From NCBI GenBank assembly GCA_934630905.1, contig CAKTXN010000108.1, forward strand, positions 1-5,854: DNA of 5,854 nucleotides. Direction: 5' to 3'. The translations under genes and the position numbers were made by a program. This document shows positions 1 through 5,188 of the stretch, one piece after another. The stretch comes from an uncultured Eggerthellaceae bacterium. GTDB lineage: Bacteria > Actinomycetota > Coriobacteriia > Coriobacteriales > Eggerthellaceae. The notes beneath the pieces were generated by a model. It saw only the letters and a list, made by a program, of their open reading frames with translations, did not search any database and was not told the DNA's origin. Position 1 is the stretch's first letter. Each line of letters starts with the position of its first letter.

Positions 1-2
1 CC

Positions 3-398
3 GACATCGCGGTGGCGGCGCTGGAGTCGGCCAAGTCGCGCGGCTACGTGGCGGAAAACGCCATATTCCACAGCGATCGGGGCGCGCAGTACACCAGCAG
101 GCTCCTCGCGGAATGGGCGCGCGACAACGACGTGCGCCTGTCGTGCGGCCGCACCGGCAGCTGCCACGACAACGCCGTGGCCGAGTCGTTCTTCGCGACC
201 CTGAAGAACGAGATGTACTACCGCGGGAGTTTCCCGACCCGCGATGCCGCCAAGCACGCGGTGATCGGGTTCATAGAGGCCGACTACAACCGCAGGCGGC
301 CGCACTCGACCATCGGCTACCAGATACCCGCGAAGGCCATGGAAGCCTTCTTCGAGCGGACCAGGCCGGCCGCGGAGGAGCTTCCCATGGCCGCGTAA
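3..398 (+). CDS. IS3-family transposase (OrfB), C-terminal fragment cut by window edge
   Basis: This is the catalytic rve-type integrase core of an IS3-family transposase, which catalyses strand cleavage and transfer at the element ends. The frame is open from base 3, so the protein continues upstream and the GTG at 12 is not the real start. The second catalytic Asp lies in the FHSDRGAQYTS motif (codon 75-77) and the catalytic Glu in DNAVAESFFATLKNE (codon 183-185). They are separated by exactly 35 residues, the DD(35)E spacing of IS3 elements. The typical C-terminal YNRRRPHSTIGYQIPA motif follows and the frame ends at TAA 396-398. The first Asp and the OrfA HTH domain are off the window. The catalytic residues visible are intact, so the element may be active. 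The gene runs convergently into the interrupted ATPase gene. Confidence 0.95.
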   Translation, partial: DIAVAALESAKSRGYVAENAIFHSDRGAQYTSRLLAEWARDNDVRLSCGRTGSCHDNAVAESFFATLKNEMYYRGSFPTRDAAKHAVIGFIEADYNRRRPHSTIGYQIPAKAMEAFFERTRPAAEELPMAA

Positions 399-412
399 AT
401 CCTCTAGCTTCC

Positions 413-437
413 GTGTCCGAAATCTTGACACAGGTCA
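413..437. repeat. Probable right terminal inverted repeat (IRR) of the IS3-family element
   Basis: The last ~25 bp before the sequence changes character read GTGTCCGAAATCTTGACACA then GGTCA on the plus strand. On the minus strand it starts TGACCTGTGTC. The terminal CA/TG dinucleotide is what IS3-family transposases recognise. The repeat also contains an internal GTGTC...GACAC dyad (413-417 and 426-430). The partner repeat is outside the window, so the call rests on position after the transposase and on the terminal dinucleotide. Confidence 0.6.
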
Positions 438-2093
438 TTGCGTGTACGGCGCTATCGCATCCCTACCAAGGGGCTTGCATGTCAGAACGCCGGCGGGGTT
501 GCACGTCAAAAAGCTTCCGAAAGTGGAAGGCATGTCCTTTCCCGGCATTCCAATCAAATCGGATACAACCAGGAAGTCATGCGTCATCACCAGCACGGTC
601 TTTCCGAACAGGTTCTCGCTGAACACGCCTCCATTCTTAGAGAAGAGGGCGAAAAGGATTCCATAGCGTTTGTCGAAGTCGAACGACGATATTGGATCAT
701 CCAGGACAATCAGAGCACGAGGATCCTTGATCGACTCAAACATGAAAAGCATCAACGCAAGCGCATTTCTCTCACCGTAACTTAAGGATGCATTAGGATC
801 TTCGACGAAGATGCCAGCGCTCAAGGGTTTGAGCAAAACGCGTGCATCCTGCGTCTGAGCATTGCATTCAATCGAAATTGCGTACGGATACCCGCATTGT
901 TTCAGGAAGCGGTTTATCTCAGATTCATGACCGCCGACATTACGCGCGATGGTGCTGACAAGATTTTTAGAGACCGCATCAAGATCATGCTGGGACCTCT
1001 TGAGAGCTTCTAGCGAGGATGCAAGATAACCGACGGCTTTCTCCTCATCGGTCTTCTTACCCGCTTTCGTCTTCAGGAACAATCCACAGCCAGCCAAAAT
1101 ATCAACAGCGGAAGAGAGGTCGTCGATAAGACTTGCGGTATCGATGTTCTCGCTTTTCTCCAGTGCTTTTTCTATCGACTCAAGCGCTTCGGCGGCCTCA
1201 ATGGCGGATGCGGCGAGAGCAGAGAGGTCGTCTAGCTCAATCGTCGTAGGCGGAGTCTTCTTCTTGAGAATCGAGCCAAGTAATGCGGCATTTCCTCTGG
1301 CAAGAACGCCTTTGAGCTCGTCGTACATGTTGGCGATCAAAGCCCATTGCTTCACCTCGCCTTCGACTCGCCCGTCATCATATTCATAACAAGCCTCCAG
1401 ACGCTTCGCATCCCTTGTGCCGCAATACGGACACAGCTCAACATGAGAGACATGGGGATGAGAAGAGTGCCAATCAAGCCATTTGGCTTTTTCGCTTGCC
1501 ATCATCCCTCTTACGACAGGCTTCAGTTCCTGAGGCAGGACCTCAACAGGCACGCCGCTCTTAAATGCTTTGGTCGGTGGAGAGGAGGCGGCAAACCCAC
1601 CTCGCGCCTTAGGTTTGCCCAGTCCCTTCTGGAGCTTTTTGAGAGACTCTCTCAGTTGATCAACTTCAGGCGTGATCATTGCTTTCTTAATGAGGGCAAT
1701 CTTGTTTCGCCTGTCCTTTTCAAGGCGCCTCGTATCAGCATCCCTAACATACAACTCATATGCGTTATCTTGGAGTCCGCTTTTTCCGAAGCAGTGATCC
1801 TCGATCCAAGCATCATTGAACATGTGCAACCCGCGAATTCTTGTGGAGCACTCTGCTACAGGAGCAATCGCAGGATCCTGAGATTGCAAAAACCTATACG
1901 ATTCAAGCGACTTTTTGCTTTCCTCTGTCTTAGAAAAAGCATGCTGCAAAGCAAGGGACATGGTCGTTTTGCCTGTCCCGTTCCTACCGTAGAAAACATT
2001 CAGCGCGTTCTTCTTAATCAGGATGGAGCCACCTGACACTGAAGACACATTTCTGCAGTTCTCTACCTTGATTTCATAATCGTTCTTTCCCAT
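435..2093 (-). CDS. AAA_13/RloC-PrrC-like ATPase with zinc-hook motif, C-terminus truncated by IS3 insertion
   Basis: The 552-residue product is an ABC/SMC-like NTPase resembling the AAA_13 family, which includes the anticodon nucleases PrrC and RloC. Counting from the ATG at 2093, Walker A is GRNGTGKT at 36-43. A coiled-coil-like Lys/Glu-rich region follows with a CPYCG motif (Cys 221 and 224) that resembles the RloC/Rad50 zinc hook. The ABC signature LSYGE is at 437-441, Walker B LIVLDDP at 461-467 and the H-loop THD at about His505. Only ~47 residues follow the H-loop. The stop TGA (435-437) is formed by the terminal bases of the neighbouring IS, so the original C-terminus is lost. In RloC/PrrC that region holds the Arg-Glu-His ribonuclease domain; whether this protein had such a domain cannot be seen. 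An in-frame TTG three bases upstream (2096) is possible, but ATG fits the SD better. Base composition is lower in GC than the IS and sugar genes, suggesting transfer. Confidence 0.8.
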   Translation of the reverse strand: MGKNDYEIKVENCRNVSSVSGGSILIKKNALNVFYGRNGTGKTTMSLALQHAFSKTEESKKSLESYRFLQSQDPAIAPVAECSTRIRGLHMFNDAWIEDHCFGKSGLQDNAYELYVRDADTRRLEKDRRNKIALIKKAMITPEVDQLRESLKKLQKGLGKPKARGGFAASSPPTKAFKSGVPVEVLPQELKPVVRGMMASEKAKWLDWHSSHPHVSHVELCPYCGTRDAKRLEACYEYDDGRVEGEVKQWALIANMYDELKGVLARGNAALLGSILKKKTPPTTIELDDLSALAASAIEAAEALESIEKALEKSENIDTASLIDDLSSAVDILAGCGLFLKTKAGKKTDEEKAVGYLASSLEALKRSQHDLDAVSKNLVSTIARNVGGHESEINRFLKQCGYPYAISIECNAQTQDARVLLKPLSAGIFVEDPNASLSYGERNALALMLFMFESIKDPRALIVLDDPISSFDFDKRYGILFALFSKNGGVFSENLFGKTVLVMTHDFLVVSDLIGMPGKDMPSTFGSFLTCNPAGVLTCKPLGRDAIAPYTQ

Positions 2094-2097
2094 CAAT

Positions 2098-2104
2098 CCC
2101 CTCT
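2098..2104 (-). promoter_or_regulatory. Shine-Dalgarno of the ATPase gene, deciding the start
   Basis: On the minus strand AGAGGGG lies just before the gene. Its GAGG core is 6 nt from the ATG at 2093-2091 and only 3 nt from the in-frame TTG at 2096-2094. The spacing favours ATG as the start. Confidence 0.6.
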
Positions 2105-2127
2105 TCGCTCAACCCTCATCTATACCC

Positions 2128-2167
2128 AAGAGGGACCAGTCTCAGGTCGGTCCCTCTTTTCGTTTTC
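2128..2167. terminator. Intrinsic-terminator-like hairpin between epimerase and ATPase genes
   Basis: A perfect 10-bp inverted repeat, AAGAGGGACC (2128-2137) and GGTCCCTCTT (2149-2158), encloses an 11-nt loop. On the plus strand it runs into TTTT-CG-TTTT, a good U-tract. On the minus strand only CTCTT follows, then GGG. By position, about 44 bp past the epimerase stop, it should end the ugd-epimerase transcript on the minus strand. By its U-tract it is better suited to stop plus-strand (antisense) transcription coming through the ATPase gene from the IS. It may act in both directions. Confidence 0.65.
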
Positions 2168-2201
2168 CTTACTAATATGTATGTAAGAGAGCGTACTCCG
2201 A

Positions 2202-3275
2202 TTAGACCCCATAATACACCTTGTACCACTTGGCGAAGGCGCGCAGGCCGTCCTCTAGTGGGGTGCTCGGCTTGAAGCCGGTGTCGCGCTCCAGCGCAGA
2301 GGTGTCCGCGTAGGTCACGGGCACGTCACCAGGCTGCATGGGCACCAGCTGCTTGTGGGCTTCGAAGTCGTAATCCGCGGGCAGCACGCCTTCCTCCACC
2401 AGCACGCGCTGCAGGGTGTCCACGAAGTCCAGCAGGTTCTCCGGGTTGGAGTTGCCAATGTTGTACACGCGGTGCGCGGCCTTGGGCAGGCCGTCCTCAC
2501 CCAGCTCAACGGCGGGCGGATTGGCCGTGACGCGCTGGATGCCCTCCACAATGTCGTCCACATACGTGAAGTCGCGCTTGCAATCGCCCATGTTGAAGAT
2601 CTTAATGGTCTCGCCCTTGATCAGTTTGTTGGTGAAGCCGAAATACGCCATGTCGGGCCTGCCCATGGGGCCGTACACGGTGAAGAAGCGCAGGCCGGTG
2701 GCGGGAATGGAGTACAGCTTGCTGTAGGCGTTGGCCATGAGCTCGTTGGACTTCTTGGTGGCCGCGTACAGGCTCACGGGCGCATCCACGCGGTCCTCCT
2801 CGCTAAAGGGCACCTTCTCATTGCCGCCGTACACAGAAGACGACGACGCGTAAACCAGGTGTTCAACGGGGTTGTGGCGGCAAGCCTCCAGGATGTTGAA
2901 GAAGCCAATCAGGTTGGAGTCAATGTACGCGCGGGGGTTCTCGATGGAGTAGCGCACGCCCGCCTGAGCAGCAAGGTTCACCACAATTGCAGGCTTGTGA
3001 TCTGCGAAAACGGCATTGACCGCGGCCTCATCGGCAAGGTCGCCGCGGATAAACTCGAAGCGGCCGCACTGGTAACCTTCCAGGCCATTGGCGGCGGATT
3101 CGTCGCCCGCAAGGCCCGCCAGCATCCTCAGACGGTTGACCTTAATACCCTGGTCGTAGTAGTCGTTGCAGTTGTCAAAACCCACTACAGTGTAGTCGGC
3201 GCTCTTCAGAAGGCGCTTGCACAGAAACGAGCCAATAAAGCCCGCGGCGCCAGTAACAAGAACGGTTTTAGTCAT
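2202..3275 (-). CDS. UDP-glucuronate 4-epimerase-type NAD-dependent SDR epimerase
   Basis: This 357-residue cytoplasmic extended-SDR enzyme probably inverts C4 of UDP-glucuronate to give UDP-galacturonate. The Rossmann motif TGAAGFIG is at 8-15, followed by Asp34 in GFDNCNDYYD, which binds the NAD ribose. NLAAQAGVRYSIENPRAY (100-117) and the NDYYD block are characteristic of the UDP-GlcA 4-epimerase branch rather than GalE. The catalytic set is the SSSSVYG serine/threonine region (144-150) with Tyr170 and Lys174 in YAATK. MGRPDMA and KRDFTYVDDI are the usual substrate-domain blocks. Length is about normal (330-360). The ATG at 3275 has GAAAGGG (3283-3289) seven bases upstream. It lies 92 bp downstream of ugd on the same strand, and ugd would supply its substrate. 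Other members of the family use UDP-Glc or UDP-GlcNAc, so exact substrate is inferred from similarity. Confidence 0.9.
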   Translation of the reverse strand: MTKTVLVTGAAGFIGSFLCKRLLKSADYTVVGFDNCNDYYDQGIKVNRLRMLAGLAGDESAANGLEGYQCGRFEFIRGDLADEAAVNAVFADHKPAIVVNLAAQAGVRYSIENPRAYIDSNLIGFFNILEACRHNPVEHLVYASSSSVYGGNEKVPFSEEDRVDAPVSLYAATKKSNELMANAYSKLYSIPATGLRFFTVYGPMGRPDMAYFGFTNKLIKGETIKIFNMGDCKRDFTYVDDIVEGIQRVTANPPAVELGEDGLPKAAHRVYNIGNSNPENLLDFVDTLQRVLVEEGVLPADYDFEAHKQLVPMQPGDVPVTYADTSALERDTGFKPSTPLEDGLRAFAKWYKVYYGV

Positions 3276-3282
3276 TGTTGGG

Positions 3283-3289
3283 CCCTTTC
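3283..3289 (-). promoter_or_regulatory. Shine-Dalgarno of the epimerase gene
   Basis: On the minus strand GAAAGGG is separated by seven bases (CCCAACA) from the ATG at 3275-3273. This supports that start and independent translation of the epimerase. Confidence 0.65.
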
Positions 3290-3305
3290 GGTGGAACCGT
3301 TATTT

Positions 3306-3364
3306 CCGCCCGCTGCTCAATGGTGGAGCAAGGGACTCATAATCCTTTGGTTCCTCGTTCGAAC
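3306..3364 (+). pseudogene. tRNA-like relic with CAT anticodon, 3' end missing
   Basis: In the ugd-epimerase spacer, on the opposite strand, the order of tRNA parts is clear. A D-stem GCTC/GAGC (3315-3318, 3326-3329) closes a loop AATGGTG carrying the GG pair. A 5-bp anticodon stem AGGGA/TCCTT (3331-3335, 3343-3347) closes the 7-nt loop CTCATAA with anticodon CAT at 3338-3340. A variable TGGTT, a T-stem 5' half CCTCG and a canonical T-loop TTCGAAC (3358-3364) follow. After that, GTTTTAG does not pair with CCTCG and no acceptor 3' strand matches, because the ugd coding end begins at 3370. Position 8 is also not T. This is best read as a truncated elongator-Met or Ile2 tRNA, not a working gene. 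It is seen by eye only. Confidence 0.5.
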
Positions 3365-3367
3365 GTT

Positions 3368-4840
3368 TTAGTCGCGGCGGAACAGGTCGCGGGTGTACAC
3401 CTTGTCATGCACATCGTCCAGGCAGGCGTCGTAACGGTTGGCCACGATGGCCTGGCTCATTGCCTTGAACTGCTCCAAGTCGCCGATGACCTCACTGCCA
3501 AAGAAAGTGGTGCCGGGTTCCAGCGTGGGCTCGTAGATGACCACCTTGGCGCCCTTGGCCTTGATGCGCTTCATGACGCCCTGGATGCTGCTGGAGCGGA
3601 AGTTATCGGAATTGCTCTTCATGGTCAGGCGGTACACGCCAACCACCGTCTCATGCTCCTTGGAGGCGTCCCACTGGCTGTTGGCCTCGTAAGCGCCGGC
3701 GATCTCCAGCACACGGTCGGCGATGTAGCTCTTGCGGGTGCGGTTGGCCTCCACGATGGCCTCAATCATGTTCTGGGGCACGTCGTTGAAGTTGGCCAGC
3801 AGCTGCTTGGTGTCTTTGGGCAGGCAATAGCCGCCGTAGCCGAAGCTAGGGTTGTTGTAGTGGGTGCCAATGCGGGGGTCCAGGCACACGCCCTCGATAA
3901 TCTGGCGGGTGTCCAGGCCCTTGCTCTCGGCGTAGGTGTCCAGCTCGTTGAAGTAGCTTACACGCAGGGCCAGGTAGGTGTTGGCGAACAGCTTCACGGC
4001 CTCGGCCTCGGTGAAGCCCATGAACAGCGTGGGGATGTCTTCGGCCAGAGCGCCCTGCTGCAGCAGGGTTGCGAAGTCGTGGGCGACTTCCTGGGTGCCC
4101 TCGTCGCAGCTCACGATGATGCGGCTGGGGTACAGGTTGTCGTACAGGGCCTTGGATTCGCGCAGGAATTCGGGGCTGAAGATGATCTTGTCGGTGTTGT
4201 ACTTCTTGCGCGCAGAGTCGGTGTAGCCAACGGGGATGGTGCTCTTGATTACCATGGTGGCGTTGGGGTTCACGCTCATGACCAGCTCAATTACCTCTTC
4301 CACGTGGGAGCAGTCGAAGAAGTTGGTCTTGGAGTCGTAGTTGGTGGGGGCGGCGATGACCACGATGTCGGCGTCGCGGTATGCGGCCGCGCCGTCCAGG
4401 GTTGCCACCAGGTTCAGCTCCTTTTCAGCCAGGTACTGTTCGATGTAGTCGTCCTGGATGGGGCTCTTGCGCTGGTTGATCAGGTCAACCTTCTCAGGGA
4501 TGATGTCCACGGCCACGACGGGGTTGTTCTGGGCCAGCAGGACGGCCAGAGACAGGCCCACGTAGCCGGTGCCTGCAACGGCGATCTTGCGCTGCAGTAG
4601 GGGCTCTGCGGGCTTCTCGGGGGCTGCGGGTTCCTCGAACAGGCCTGCGGTTTCGAAACCCAGGGCCTCTGCCAGAGCCTCCATTTGCTCGATGGTGAGG
4701 ATGTAGTCATTGTTCTCGATGCGGCCGATCATGGCGCGGTTAATGCCAGTTGCTTCGGCCAGCTGCGCCTGGGTCAGGCCCTTCTCCTTGCGGAGGGTGG
4801 TGATGGTTTCAGCCATCTTTTCCTGAGAGAATTTTTTCAA
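3368..4840 (-). CDS. ugd: UDP-glucose 6-dehydrogenase with fused N-terminal XRE helix-turn-helix domain
   Basis: The product is a nucleotide-sugar dehydrogenase that oxidises UDP-glucose to UDP-glucuronate with 2 NAD+. Numbering from the TTG at 4840 (490 residues), residues ~12-68 form an XRE/Cro HTH (TLRKEKGLTQAQLAEATGI, then RAMIGRIENND). An Ala/Pro/Glu linker (69-83) leads to a complete ~405-residue short-type dehydrogenase. It has the NAD motif GTGYVG (90-95), STIPVGYTD, SPEFLRESKALYDNLYPSR, Lys283 in EAVKLFANTYLALRV, and catalytic Cys339 in GYGGYCLPKDTK. Ordinary Ugd proteins lack the HTH, so this is a fusion. The start is set by AAGGGG (4847-4852) six bases before TTG; ATG 4816 (482 aa) is a weaker alternative and ATG 4900 is unlikely. 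The epimerase downstream uses its product. A GDP-mannose or UDP-GlcNAc specificity is less likely given the motifs and neighbour. Confidence 0.9.
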   Translation of the reverse strand: MKKFSQEKMAETITTLRKEKGLTQAQLAEATGINRAMIGRIENNDYILTIEQMEALAEALGFETAGLFEEPAAPEKPAEPLLQRKIAVAGTGYVGLSLAVLLAQNNPVVAVDIIPEKVDLINQRKSPIQDDYIEQYLAEKELNLVATLDGAAAYRDADIVVIAAPTNYDSKTNFFDCSHVEEVIELVMSVNPNATMVIKSTIPVGYTDSARKKYNTDKIIFSPEFLRESKALYDNLYPSRIIVSCDEGTQEVAHDFATLLQQGALAEDIPTLFMGFTEAEAVKLFANTYLALRVSYFNELDTYAESKGLDTRQIIEGVCLDPRIGTHYNNPSFGYGGYCLPKDTKQLLANFNDVPQNMIEAIVEANRTRKSYIADRVLEIAGAYEANSQWDASKEHETVVGVYRLTMKSNSDNFRSSSIQGVMKRIKAKGAKVVIYEPTLEPGTTFFGSEVIGDLEQFKAMSQAIVANRYDACLDDVHDKVYTRDLFRRD

Positions 4841-4846
4841 AGCAAT

Positions 4847-4852
4847 CCCCTT
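4847..4852 (-). promoter_or_regulatory. Shine-Dalgarno deciding a TTG start for ugd
   Basis: AAGGGG on the minus strand is followed by six bases (ATTGCT) and TTG at 4840-4838. The next in-frame ATG (4816) has only AGGA at four bases. The far-upstream ATG (4900) has no SD and would translate the promoter, so the TTG start is preferred. Confidence 0.65.
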
Positions 4853-4882
4853 AAATGATATTAAAAACAGAATTATTACGAT

Positions 4883-4899
4883 TGATATATTGTATATCA
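4883..4899. promoter_or_regulatory. 17-bp perfect dyad, candidate operator for the HTH-Ugd protein
   Basis: TGATATA and TATATCA form perfect 7-bp arms around a TTG centre. The dyad lies 43-59 bp upstream of the ugd TTG and covers the proposed -10 box. A 17-bp dyad is the size commonly bound by XRE/Cro-type dimers. Autoregulation by the fused HTH is inferred. AT-rich DNA makes short dyads more likely by chance. Confidence 0.45.
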
Positions 4900-4917
4900 T
4901 TGCCTTCGTTCGAACAA
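4889..4917 (-). promoter_or_regulatory. Candidate ugd promoter (-35 TTGTTC, -10 TACAAT)
   Basis: On the minus strand TTGTTC (4912-4917) and TACAAT (4889-4894) are separated by 17 bp. The -10 matches 5 of 6 consensus bases, the -35 only 3 of 6. A perfect TATAAT (4919-4924) lies just upstream but has no good -35 at standard spacing. The region is very AT-rich, so the precise promoter is uncertain. Confidence 0.35.
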
Positions 4918-5188
4918 TATTATAAACATATATACTTCATGATGTTTTTGACAGCATTCCACGAACAAGACCCGCCACCCAAAGGTCAGCGCGCCGAGGG
5001 CTAGACTAGAGAGCCATGAGTATTTTACTTAGGCTGACCACCCTTTGGGAATGCGGACTTTGATTGTTTTTGCCCTTATCATTAGAGTTGCTGAAGCGTC
5101 AGTCGCGAGGAATGCTTCAGTGCTGAGCGTCGGCGGACTTGGTCAGGGTTTCTTATAGGATGTCAAACCGTTAATCCTTAAAATATGA
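4917..5188. other. Gene-free spacer between mobC remnant and ugd, with an imperfect inverted repeat
   Basis: No credible gene is seen on either strand; the open frames are 15-21 codons with no SD. The left part is the AT-rich ugd upstream region. An inverted repeat pairs CCCAAAGG-TCAGC (4978-4990) with GCTGA-CCAC-CCTTTGGG (5033-5049), 13 bp with a 4-nt bulge. Its 42-nt loop contains a small GGCT/AGCC hairpin. A second minor dyad is CTGAAGC/GCTTCAG (5091-5097, 5114-5120). A relaxase gene might be expected downstream of mobC here, but none is present. Confidence 0.6.
4978..5049. repeat. Imperfect inverted repeat with 42-nt loop
   Basis: The arms are CCCAAAGGTCAGC (4978-4990) and GCTGACCACCCTTTGGG (5033-5049). 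They form 13 base pairs with CCAC bulged on the right arm. There is no U-tract on either side, so it is not an intrinsic terminator. It could be a structured RNA, a protein-binding site or a small element remnant. Confidence 0.5.

Larger units (their letters stand above)
1..437 (+). mobile_element. IS3-family insertion sequence, right (3') end, partial
   Basis: This is the 3' portion of an IS3-family element; the left end and first reading frame lie outside the window. It contains the C-terminal half of the DDE transposase and a 39-bp non-coding tail after the stop. The right boundary is placed at 437 because the tail ends in ...CAGGTCA, so the element read inward on the minus strand begins TGACCTGTGTC, matching the TG...CA ends usual in this family. 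The minus-strand ATPase gene also changes from sensible protein sequence to a stop exactly there. The target duplication cannot be checked without the other end. The boundary is inferred, while the family assignment from the transposase is firm. Confidence 0.85.

Noticed and set aside
1347..2036. 229-codon plus-strand open frame opposite the ATPase gene
   Set aside because: It is antisense to the gene carrying Walker motifs, with no SD or recognised domain.
2355..3371. 338-codon plus-strand open frame opposite the epimerase
   Set aside because: It is a shadow of the epimerase gene, of biased Val/Ala/Gly/His composition and without motifs.
3275..4600. Long 441-codon plus-strand open frame opposite ugd
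   Set aside because: It is antisense to a clearly recognised gene. Its Val/Gly/His/Leu-rich product is typical of the reverse complement of a high-GC coding frame and has no SD or recognisable domain.
4841..4900. Upstream ATG at 4900 adding a hydrophobic, membrane-like leader (MIYNISIVIILFLISF) to the HTH-Ugd protein
   Set aside because: It has no SD, is translated from the AT-rich promoter and dyad, and a well-placed AAGGGG serves the TTG at 4840. The apparent membrane segment is an artefact of AT-rich codons.
3355..4915. Idea that ugd is a cassette integrated by site-specific recombination at the tRNA T-loop, using TCGTTCGAAC at both ends as att sites
   Set aside because: After the right-hand copy (4916 onward) there is no tRNA T-stem or acceptor sequence, the shared core is only 10 bp and partly palindromic, and no integrase is present. 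A match of this length is expected by chance in a window this size.
4939..5004. Possible 21-residue peptide (ATGATG start) divergent from ugd
   Set aside because: There is no SD upstream, it is very short, and there is no evidence of coding.
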